Of a stretch of DNA of 64,000 bases, positions 7,592 through 14,581 are shown one piece after another. The notes under the pieces are model-generated. The model was given only the letters and a program-made list of their open reading frames with translations. It had not been told where the DNA came from and made no database searches. The position numbers were made by a program, and so were the translations under genes. Source of the stretch: Sphingobium aromaticiconvertens. GTDB taxonomy: Bacteria; Pseudomonadota; Alphaproteobacteria; Sphingomonadales; Sphingomonadaceae. The stretch's first letter is position 1. Each line of letters begins with the position of its first letter. The stretch spans positions 800,001 through 864,000 of the forward strand of contig NZ_JBANRJ010000001.1 of assembly GCF_037154075.1 (NCBI RefSeq), written 5' to 3'.

Positions 7592-9691
7592 TCAGGCCTC
7601 CATCGGTGCTACAGAAAGAATGGCGGCGCGCGCGGCGGCATGATCGCTGAGGTCATGGACGATCGCCGTGCGGTCGAAGGCGATCGGGGGCGCCTTGATC
7701 AAATCATGCGTCTGCTGACAGACGGCCTCCGTCTCGCCGAGCTGTACCAGCCGTTCGAGATGGTCGAAGCGCTGCGACAGGGTTGCCAGCGGGATCGGCA
7801 GCGGACGAGCCTCGAACACCCCGGCGATCGAGGAGTCGATCCGCTCTTCCGAGGTATCGAACAGTTCTTCATATAATTTTTCGCCCGGGCGCAGCCCCAC
7901 AAACTGAATCGGCACATCGATGTCGGGTTCCAGCCCCGCCAGACGGATCATGCGCCGGGCGATGTCGACGATCTTGATCGGCTCGCCCATGTCGAGGACG
8001 AAAATGGCGCCGCGACCGCGATCATTGTGCATCGCTTCCGCGCTGCTTTGCAGGATGAGCTGCACGGCTTCCTTCACGGTCATGAAGAAGCGTTCGATGT
8101 CGGGATGGGTGACGGTCAGCGGCTTGCCCTGTGCCAGTTGGCGGGCGAACAGCGGGATCAGCGATCCGCTCGACCCCAGAACATTGCCGAACCGCACTGT
8201 CATGAAGCGCGGCGAATTTTCGTCATCCTCGCCGATCAGGTCCAGCGCCTGGCAATAAAGTTCGCCCGCGCGCTTGGTTGCGCCCATCATGCCGACCGGA
8301 TTGACTGCCTTGTCGGTCGACACCTGCACCATGGCGCGTGCGCCGAACTCGCAGGCGGCATTGGCGACATTGCGGGTGCCGATGACATTGGTGTGGACGC
8401 CCGCGCAGGGATTTTCCTCGACCATCGGTACATGCTTCAATGCGGCGGCATGGAACACGATTTCCGGGCGATGCCGGTCGAACACATCACGCAGCGCCGC
8501 CTGCTGCCGGATCGAACAGAGCGCCGGGTGGAAGCGAATGTCGGGAAAGCTCTCCCGCGCCTCCATGTCGATGGCATAAAGGCTATATTCGGCATGATCG
8601 AGCAGGACGATTTCCGACGGTTTGAACTGGGCGAGCTGGCGGACAAGTTCGCTGCCGATCGTCCCCCCCGCGCCCGTCACCAACAGCCGGCGGCCCGTGA
8701 CCATGCGGCTGACATAGCCGCGCTCCAGCTTGATTTCCTCGCGGCCCAGCAGCTCGGCCAGTGGCATATATTCCAGGTCGACGCGCGGCGTGCCCTTCGC
8801 CATCTGGCCCCAGGGGTCGCTGCCCCGCGCGACCTTCAGTTGCAGGCTTTCGGCCAGCGAGACAAGTTTGGTGAAATCCCGCCGGTCGAGCGTGCGGCCA
8901 TCGTCGCGCAGGACGATGCAGTCGGGCCGACGGCTGCGGATTTCCAGCATCGCGACGATGGCGGACAACATGGTCGATGTCCCCAAAATGGGTACGCCAG
9001 CAATCCGCAGCGTGCGGTCGCGCCCGTTGGGCGTCAGCACGCCCACCACCTCCATCCGGGACCGGTCGTCGGCATGGATCAGGTCGATCATGGCGCGCGC
9101 CCAATCGGCTTCACCCAGCAGCAGGGCGCGCTTCACATCGACCCGGCTGGGCGCGCTCACCCACCGCCGCCAATATTCGCGTGCCGCGCGCCGGGCGACG
9201 CGCATGGTCGCCATCGCCAGCAACAACAGGCTGTAATGAATGAGCATGGCCGCACCGATGCTGGTGATCGTGCCATCCAGCACATGTGTCACCAAAGCAG
9301 CGAACCAGGCCGTGGTCAGGCCGACGGCGACCGACAGCGTCAGGAACAGCCCGTCGCCAAAAGACAGGAAGCGCCAGCTGCGCTGGTAGAGGCCTGTCAG
9401 GAAGAATGCGCTGACCGCCAGGATCGAAAACAGCAGGACGACGCCCGGCTGTCCGGCCGTGACATGCATCCCCTTGGACGTCAGCGCGATCAGCAGGGTT
9501 GCGGCAACAGCCATCAGGTCCAGCGACGCGATCACCGCAACGCGGATCTGGGGTACGCGGATCAGCAGACGGACGACCATGGCGTTCACGCGTCCGATGA
9601 TGCCGTCCTGCGATACGACCGAACGGGTCGGCGGGGAAAGCGGGGATCGGCCCGGTGGAACAATCGCTTGATCGACGTTGGTGGCGGCCAT
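7592..9691 (-). CDS. Membrane-bound nucleotide-sugar 4,6-dehydratase (FlaA1/CapD/PglF type)
   Basis: 699 residues from the ATG at 9691; upstream in-frame codons have no better ribosome-binding site. The first 170 residues hold four hydrophobic segments, then an RmlD/CoA-binding-like domain, then an extended SDR domain. The NAD-binding motif is GAGGTIGSEL. The catalytic region reads VSTDKAVNPVGMMGATK, the form in which the usual Tyr of YxxxK is Met, typical of PglF-like dehydratases using a Thr-Asp-Lys set. It acts on UDP-GlcNAc or similar to give the 4-keto-6-deoxy sugar. First gene of the minus-strand operon; the aminotransferase follows 3 bases later. The promoter should lie in 9692-10104. 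Confidence 0.92.
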   Translation of the reverse strand: MAATNVDQAIVPPGRSPLSPPTRSVVSQDGIIGRVNAMVVRLLIRVPQIRVAVIASLDLMAVAATLLIALTSKGMHVTAGQPGVVLLFSILAVSAFFLTGLYQRSWRFLSFGDGLFLTLSVAVGLTTAWFAALVTHVLDGTITSIGAAMLIHYSLLLLAMATMRVARRAAREYWRRWVSAPSRVDVKRALLLGEADWARAMIDLIHADDRSRMEVVGVLTPNGRDRTLRIAGVPILGTSTMLSAIVAMLEIRSRRPDCIVLRDDGRTLDRRDFTKLVSLAESLQLKVARGSDPWGQMAKGTPRVDLEYMPLAELLGREEIKLERGYVSRMVTGRRLLVTGAGGTIGSELVRQLAQFKPSEIVLLDHAEYSLYAIDMEARESFPDIRFHPALCSIRQQAALRDVFDRHRPEIVFHAAALKHVPMVEENPCAGVHTNVIGTRNVANAACEFGARAMVQVSTDKAVNPVGMMGATKRAGELYCQALDLIGEDDENSPRFMTVRFGNVLGSSGSLIPLFARQLAQGKPLTVTHPDIERFFMTVKEAVQLILQSSAEAMHNDRGRGAIFVLDMGEPIKIVDIARRMIRLAGLEPDIDVPIQFVGLRPGEKLYEELFDTSEERIDSSIAGVFEARPLPIPLATLSQRFDHLERLVQLGETEAVCQQTHDLIKAPPIAFDRTAIVHDLSDHAAARAAILSVAPMEA

Positions 9692-10104
9692 GAAGTTCGA
9701 ACCTTGGTAACAGGGCCGCGGGCTGCTCGCCGGAATGCGTGCGCCCACCGCAGATTGCCCCTGTTGCAGACCTCCCAAGGCTAACAGCGCGGGACGCCAC
9801 GGAAATCGCCCAAACAGCCACTATCCTTTATGGCGGTCCCTATCCGGCTGGTGCCGGGATAGTACCAAACGGGGTACAGGTGCGTGTCAGGAAGGGTCGA
9901 AAGCGGCCGAATTCGCACATTTCGCGCTGGCGACGCGCTGAACCTATCCCAAAGTATATCGCTCCAATACCCACATTCCCGCTCTATCGGGGCGCGCCTA
10001 TTCTCGCCGTCGAAGGAATGCGTCAGCCATGCAAAGCGGGACCGGACATCCGTATCCATCGGTCGTGGCGGCCAAGTTTATAACGGCCACGGGGGGAAGG
10101 GCAT
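9692..10104. other. Divergent intergenic region with hairpins and a shared 12-mer
   Basis: 413 bases between the leftward dehydratase gene and the rightward leader ORF, so promoters for both operons must be here. ACTATCCTTTAT at 9820-9831 recurs at 22587-22598 upstream of the paralogous glycosyltransferase gene. Just after it, CTATCCGGC (9840-9848) pairs with GCCGGGATAG (9853-9862) with one bulged base, and GTACC/GGTAC (9862-9866, 9873-9877) gives an overlapping alternative stem. I see no convincing gene. Confidence 0.5.
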
Positions 10105-10161
10105 ATGAAGATACGCATTCCGCGTCGATCGTTCCTGTTGGGCCGGATGCTGCCCGCGTGA
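10105..10161 (+). CDS. Possible 18-codon leader ORF coupled to glycosyltransferase
   Basis: ATG at 10105 is preceded by a very strong Shine-Dalgarno run (GGGGGGAAGG at 10091-10100) at ideal spacing. It encodes MKIRIPRRSFLLGRMLPA and stops with TGA at 10159-10161. This stop overlaps the GTG start of the glycosyltransferase at 10158 (GTGA). That GTG has only a weak ribosome-binding site of its own, so translation may depend on ribosomes finishing the small ORF. No conserved domain is recognisable; the peptide is basic and may have no function beyond coupling. Conservation in related genomes is untested. Confidence 0.45.
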   Translation: MKIRIPRRSFLLGRMLPA

Positions 10162-11327
10162 AGATCGTCATGCTGTCCAGCCTTAGCTATTCGCTGATCA
10201 ATTTTCGGGGCGCGCTGCTGCGTAGCCTGGTGGAACAGGGCAATGAAGTCGTGGCCTGCGCACCCGACTTTGACCCGGTTATCGTGTCGGCCCTTGACCG
10301 GATGGGGATCCGCTTTCGCCTGACGCCGATGGCGCGGGCCGGAACCAACCCGTTCAGGGACATCGAAACCCTGGCTCATTATCTACGCTTGCTGCGGCAG
10401 GAACGGCCCGATGCCGTGATCGCCTATACGCAAAAGCCGATCATCTATGGCGGTCTGGCGATGCGACTGCTGCGCTTGCGGGGTTTTCACGCCCTGATGA
10501 GTGGCCTTGGCTATGTCTATAGTCCAGAGGCCGATCATCGCTGGCTGCTACGCAGGTTCGTCAGTCGGCTGTATCGCGCTGGTGTGGCGCGCGCAGCCGC
10601 GATTTTCGTCTTCAATGGGGATGATCGGCGGATGATGATGGACAACGGCATCATTGGCTATGACCACCATGTCATCCAGATCGGTGGATCGGGCATCGAC
10701 ACGGCGCATTTCTCCGAATGCCCCCTGCCGCGCACGCCCCCGGTCTTCCTGATGATCGCCCGCCTGATGCGGGACAAGGGCGTGCCGGAATTTGTCGAGG
10801 CCGCACGGATCGTCAAGGCGCACCACCCACAGGCTCGTTTTCAACTGCTCGGTCGAATGGAAACGGAAACCCCTACCGGCTGCAAGAAAGACGAACTGGC
10901 CGAGTGGGTCGCCAGCGGACTGATCGAACATCTGCCCGAAACACGCGATGTTCGACCGGATCTGGCGAAGGCCCATGTTTTCGTGCTGCCGTCCTTCTAT
11001 CGTGAAGGCCTGCCGCGCACTTTGCTCGAAGCGCTGGCGATGGGGCGGCCCGTCATCACCACCGATACGCCTGGTTGCCGCGAACCGGTGGAGCCGGGCG
11101 TCAATGGCTGGCTTGTCCGGCCGCGCGACAGCCAGGCGCTGGCCAACGCGATGCTGGATGCGCTTCAGGATCGCGCCCGACTGGTTCAGATGGCCAGCAA
11201 CGCCCGCCGCACGGCGGTCGAGCGTTACGACGTTGAAAAGGTCAACGCACAGGTCGTCGAATGCCTGCATCTTTCGGCCAGGTTGCCGCGCGCCGGTGTC
11301 CGGCAAGCCCTGTCGGGGACAAGATGA
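10158..11327 (+). CDS. Glycosyltransferase family 4 (PglA-like)
   Basis: 389 residues from GTG at 10158. This start is chosen because the paralog at 22800 begins at the same place (MKVVILSSLSWSLINFRG versus VKIVMLSSLSYSLINFRG); an earlier in-frame ATG at 10029 would add 43 unsupported residues. The N-domain holds the VAYTQKPIIYGG loop. The C-domain has MIARLMRDKGVPEF and the E-x7-E region REGLPRTLLEALAMGRP (about residues 279-295). Enzymes like this add the second sugar to an undecaprenyl-linked amino sugar. The stop overlaps the next start (ATGA at 11324), tying it to the initiating transferase gene. Confidence 0.9.
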   Translation: MKIVMLSSLSYSLINFRGALLRSLVEQGNEVVACAPDFDPVIVSALDRMGIRFRLTPMARAGTNPFRDIETLAHYLRLLRQERPDAVIAYTQKPIIYGGLAMRLLRLRGFHALMSGLGYVYSPEADHRWLLRRFVSRLYRAGVARAAAIFVFNGDDRRMMMDNGIIGYDHHVIQIGGSGIDTAHFSECPLPRTPPVFLMIARLMRDKGVPEFVEAARIVKAHHPQARFQLLGRMETETPTGCKKDELAEWVASGLIEHLPETRDVRPDLAKAHVFVLPSFYREGLPRTLLEALAMGRPVITTDTPGCREPVEPGVNGWLVRPRDSQALANAMLDALQDRARLVQMASNARRTAVERYDVEKVNAQVVECLHLSARLPRAGVRQALSGTR

Positions 11328-11929
11328 TGCGCGATGCTATCAGGCCCGGACCTTTTTTTGCGGCCTTGCTGCTGATCGTGCTGGCGCCCCTTTTGGCGTT
11401 GCTTACGCTGCTTGTGCTGATCGCGCAGGGGCGACCCATCCTGTTCCGCCAGCTTCGCGCCGGGCGCGGGGGCAAGGCCTTCCCCATGAAGAAATTCCGG
11501 TCGATGCGCGATCTGCGGGATGCAGAGGGGCATTTACTGCCCGACGCTGCGCGGATCACGGCGATCGGCCACTTTCTCCGCCGATCCCGCTTCGATGAAC
11601 TGCCCGAACTGTGGAACATCGTTGTGGGGGAAATGGCATGGGTGGGACCACGGCCCCTTCTGCCCCAGACGATCGAAGAGATGGGGGCTGAGGGACGCTT
11701 GCGGTGCAGTGTTCGACCCGGCCTGACCGGATGGGCGCAGGTCAACGGCAATACCCTGCTCAGCCTGCACGAAAAGCTGGAACTCGACCTTTGGTATGTC
11801 GCCAATCGCACGTGGCGGATCGACTTGCTTACCATTTTATACACCGTCGACGTCATCCTGCGCGGCGAGAAAATCAATCGGACGGAATTGGAGAAAGCGC
11901 TTGCGGGCCGCCATCATCGGAGCAGTTGA
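11324..11929 (+). CDS. Initiating sugar-phosphate transferase, short PglC-like form
   Basis: 201 residues from ATG 11324, overlapping the previous stop. One hydrophobic segment (about residues 10-33) would form the re-entrant membrane helix; the four-helix N-terminal part of WcaJ/WbaP is absent, as in PglC. Family marks: KKFRSMRD (catalytic region; the usual Asp-Glu pair is best sought in SRFDELPELWNI), VGPRPLLP, and RPGLTGWAQVNG. The enzyme transfers a phospho-sugar from a UDP-sugar to undecaprenyl phosphate on the cytoplasmic face, committing the repeat unit. Neighbours predict a UDP-4-amino-6-deoxy sugar derivative as the donor. The 3' end overlaps the formyltransferase start. Confidence 0.92.
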   Translation: MMRDAIRPGPFFAALLLIVLAPLLALLTLLVLIAQGRPILFRQLRAGRGGKAFPMKKFRSMRDLRDAEGHLLPDAARITAIGHFLRRSRFDELPELWNIVVGEMAWVGPRPLLPQTIEEMGAEGRLRCSVRPGLTGWAQVNGNTLLSLHEKLELDLWYVANRTWRIDLLTILYTVDVILRGEKINRTELEKALAGRHHRSS

Positions 11930-12824
11930 AAGTACGCAGGTCGGGCTGGAGGCGGTTGGTCGGGCGCAGGGCTGGGAGGCCGCGCTGGTCCTGACCCTCC
12001 ACGCTGAACTGGCGGCGCGCCATTCCGACTTTGTGGACCTCGCGCCGGTCGCGGCGCAGGTCGGCGCGCGGCTGTACAAGGTCCGCAATGTGAATGATCC
12101 CGATGCGCTGGAGCAACTGCGTGCCGCCGCGCCTGATGTCATCCTGGTGATCGGCTGGTCCCAGATCTGCGGGGAAGGGGTGAGCGCCTGTGCGCCAGGC
12201 AGGATCATCGGCTATCATCCCGCCGCCTTGCCGCGGCTTCGCGGTCGCGCCGTCATTCCCTGGACCATCCTTAACCGCGAACCCATCACTGCGGGATCGC
12301 TGTTCTGGATAGACGAGGGGGTCGATACCGGGGCGATACTGGATCAGTATTTCTTTCATGTCGGCTCCATGGAAACAGCGGAAGGCCTGTATGCGAAGCA
12401 TATGCAGGCGCTCGCACTTATGCTCGATCGCACGCTGCCCGCCATTGCCGCAGGACGGGAGCGACATGATCCGCAGGACGAGGCGCTGGCGACATGGGCG
12501 GCGCGACGGACGGCGGAGGATGGCCGGATCGACTGGACGGCACGGGCACAGGACATCGCCTTGCTGGTGCGCGCGGTGGGACGACCCTATCCCGGTGCCT
12601 TTACCATGGCGGGGAAGGATGGCGCGGGGCAGGATCGACTGGTCATCTGGTCTGCAAAGGCCATCGACGGGACAGGCCATCACGCCAAGGCGGGACAGGT
12701 CGTCACCCGCCATGGCGACGGCTTTGCCGTCATGTGCGGCGACGGCAATCTGCTCGACATAACCGAATGGAGCAGCGCAACGGGGCGTCTGCCTGCCGCG
12801 CATCAACGTCTGGGGGCATTATGA
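11901..12824 (+). CDS. Sugar N-formyltransferase, methionyl-tRNA formyltransferase-like
   Basis: 307 residues from a TTG at 11901 with GGAGA six bases upstream; the product then begins RAAIIGAVEST, a proper Rossmann strand. The start lies inside the preceding gene's end in another frame. The formyltransferase core is seen in YHPAALPRLRGRAVIPW (about residues 95-111) and DEGVDTGAILDQ with the conserved Asp. In the family's N-x-H motif the Asn position is Gly here (GYH), a variant also to be expected in some sugar-modifying relatives. N10-formyl-THF is the usual donor and the amino group of a nucleotide sugar the acceptor. The stop overlaps the deacetylase start (ATGA at 12821). Confidence 0.85.
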   Translation: MRAAIIGAVESTQVGLEAVGRAQGWEAALVLTLHAELAARHSDFVDLAPVAAQVGARLYKVRNVNDPDALEQLRAAAPDVILVIGWSQICGEGVSACAPGRIIGYHPAALPRLRGRAVIPWTILNREPITAGSLFWIDEGVDTGAILDQYFFHVGSMETAEGLYAKHMQALALMLDRTLPAIAAGRERHDPQDEALATWAARRTAEDGRIDWTARAQDIALLVRAVGRPYPGAFTMAGKDGAGQDRLVIWSAKAIDGTGHHAKAGQVVTRHGDGFAVMCGDGNLLDITEWSSATGRLPAAHQRLGAL

Positions 12825-13504
12825 GCATATTGAGCCAAGTCAAATGTGCGGCGGTCATCGCCCCGCATCCCGATGACGAGGTGCTTGGTTGTGGCGGCAC
12901 GATTGCGCGCCTGACCGCACAGGGCGCGCAGGTGCATGTGCTGTTGATGACGCGCGGAATGGCTCCCCGCTTTACGCCCGCGCAAGTCGATCAGGTGATG
13001 GCCGAGACACAGATTGCCCACCGGATGCTGGGCGTGACCCAGCTCCATCGGCTGGACTTGCCGGCGGCCGAACTGGACACGCTGCCGATCGCCGACGTCA
13101 ACGTCCGTGTGGATGAGGTGTTACGCAACGTGCAGCCCGACACCCTGTTTCTTCCCTTCATCGGGGATATCCATTTCGACCATCAGGTCGCCTTTACGTC
13201 AGGGATGGTATTTGCACGACCGCGATCGACCATGACGCCAGCCCGGGTCTATGCCTATGAGACATTATCCGAAACCAACTGGTATGCACCGGGAATAACG
13301 CCTGCCTTCACGCCGAATATGTTCGTGGATATTGGCGAACAACTGGATCGTAAACTGTCGGCATTTGCCTGCTTCAAGTCACAGGTTAAGGATTTCCCCG
13401 ACGAACGGTCTATTGAGGCGCTGACTGCCCTGGCAAGATTGAGGGGCGCAAATGTATTCCGCAGTGCAGCAGAAGCATTCCAGGTGGTCCGACAGATAGA
13501 TTAA
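12821..13504 (+). CDS. PIG-L/LmbE-family deacetylase
   Basis: 227 residues. The zinc-binding motif HPDDE lies at about residues 15-19 (IAPHPDDEVLGCGG), and the third metal-binding His is probably in IHFDHQVAF at about residue 110. The family removes acetyl groups from N-acetylglucosamine-containing molecules. It is coupled by ATGA to the formyltransferase gene. The pair suggests removal of an acetyl group and formylation of an amine in the same sugar pathway, though they may act on different positions. Last gene of this tightly packed four-gene block; the next 326 bases are non-coding. Confidence 0.88.
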   Translation: MSILSQVKCAAVIAPHPDDEVLGCGGTIARLTAQGAQVHVLLMTRGMAPRFTPAQVDQVMAETQIAHRMLGVTQLHRLDLPAAELDTLPIADVNVRVDEVLRNVQPDTLFLPFIGDIHFDHQVAFTSGMVFARPRSTMTPARVYAYETLSETNWYAPGITPAFTPNMFVDIGEQLDRKLSAFACFKSQVKDFPDERSIEALTALARLRGANVFRSAAEAFQVVRQID

Positions 13505-13830
13505 TACTTTTGGACAGATTTCAGCCTTTATTCTGGCTAACACTTGTCGGTGCAGGTTCACTATTCGGTGAAATTTGCCGCACTGCAAAAATATAAGAGA
13601 CGGGTGATTGGTGGCTCTGGATAGCTATATGGTTACGTTGTGTAAGCAATATGACTAGTACTTTTGGTCTAATTCAGATGTTAACCTTCTATTAGCTATC
13701 CTTGTAAGGGCTTAAGCACTATTATCATCAACGTGGATGAGTCGTGTGGGCGAGACTCGGGGCATCCTCCTAAAATGATAAAACTATCGGTTCGGGATCG
13801 CAGGTTTGACCACTTGAAAGGGGTTTAAAC
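13505..13830. other. AT-rich intergenic region upstream of the LuxR-type regulator
   Basis: 326 bases, clearly richer in A and T than the genes around it. GGATAGCTA at 13619-13627 is matched by its perfect inverted copy TAGCTATCC at 13693-13701, 65 bases apart. Further down, GGATG...GAGTC near 13735 can pair with GACTC...CATCC near 13770 as a bulged stem in the leader. A good Shine-Dalgarno (AAAGGGG) precedes the ATG at 13831. The region probably holds the regulator's promoter and binding sites. Confidence 0.5.
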
Positions 13831-14550
13831 ATGCAAAACCTAGTTCGTGTTGCGCTGTTGGCGCGGAATGCCATTGTTCGTGAAGGTTTGAAGCGGATTC
13901 TGGCGGATGATCATTTCGAAGTAACGCAATCGGTCGACCATCATTCGCGGTTGCGAGATGCTGAACCGCTGGAAGATCAAAGAACAGATCTTATCGTCAT
14001 GGACAACGGCTCCGATGAAGGTGATCTGGAGAATATTCGCGCTGTGCATGAACGTTTTCCTGATGCGCGCCTCGTCCTGTTGTCAGATCAATTTGACATG
14101 GATGCGATGACATCGGCGTTCCGCATGGGTGTCCACGGCTATATCGTCAAGGAAATTTCCTGTGCGCCGCTGATCGGTTCTCTGCAACTGGTGGCAATGG
14201 GGGAAAAGGTCATGCCGACGCGGCTGGCCGATGAACTTCCATTCCAGATTTCGGCCTATGGCAATGACGATGGCGAACGCGGCTGGGGCGATGCTCATCT
14301 GTCCGTGCGGGAAATTGAAATATTGCGCTGTCTGATCATGGGGCACCCGAACAAGATCATCTCGCGTCAGCTGGATATCAGTGAAGCGACGGTCAAGGTC
14401 CATGTGAAGGCGATCCTGCGCAAGCTGGCCGTGCAGAATCGCACCCAGGCGGCGATCTGGGCGGTCAATCGCGGCCTTGGCAGCGAAACCGATATCGGGG
14501 TAGCCGCCATTGATCAGCCGGTGAACAGCCTGGCGTCTGTAGCCGCCTGA
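13831..14550 (+). CDS. NarL/LuxR-type response regulator, orphan, atypical receiver
   Basis: 239 residues. The receiver domain (about 1-125) begins VRVALLARNAIVREGL: where typical receivers have two acidic residues (for example DDH) this one has LARN. The phospho-acceptor Asp position seems kept in LIVMD (about residue 57), as are Ser in LLSDQ and Lys in YIVKE. The C-terminal LuxR HTH is intact: LSVREIEILRCLIMG and SEATVKVHVKAILRKL. No histidine kinase lies nearby. It may act without normal phosphorylation. Its position inside the polysaccharide locus suggests it controls polymer genes, which is inference. Confidence 0.88.
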   Translation: MQNLVRVALLARNAIVREGLKRILADDHFEVTQSVDHHSRLRDAEPLEDQRTDLIVMDNGSDEGDLENIRAVHERFPDARLVLLSDQFDMDAMTSAFRMGVHGYIVKEISCAPLIGSLQLVAMGEKVMPTRLADELPFQISAYGNDDGERGWGDAHLSVREIEILRCLIMGHPNKIISRQLDISEATVKVHVKAILRKLAVQNRTQAAIWAVNRGLGSETDIGVAAIDQPVNSLASVAA

Positions 14551-14581
14551 TCTTCCTGCATTTGCCGTGATCGGAACGGAT

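Noticed and set aside
8027..9784. Rightward open frame of 585 codons
   Set aside because: Antisense to the 4,6-dehydratase gene, with low-complexity His/Gln/Asp-rich translation. The dehydratase has clear catalytic motifs.
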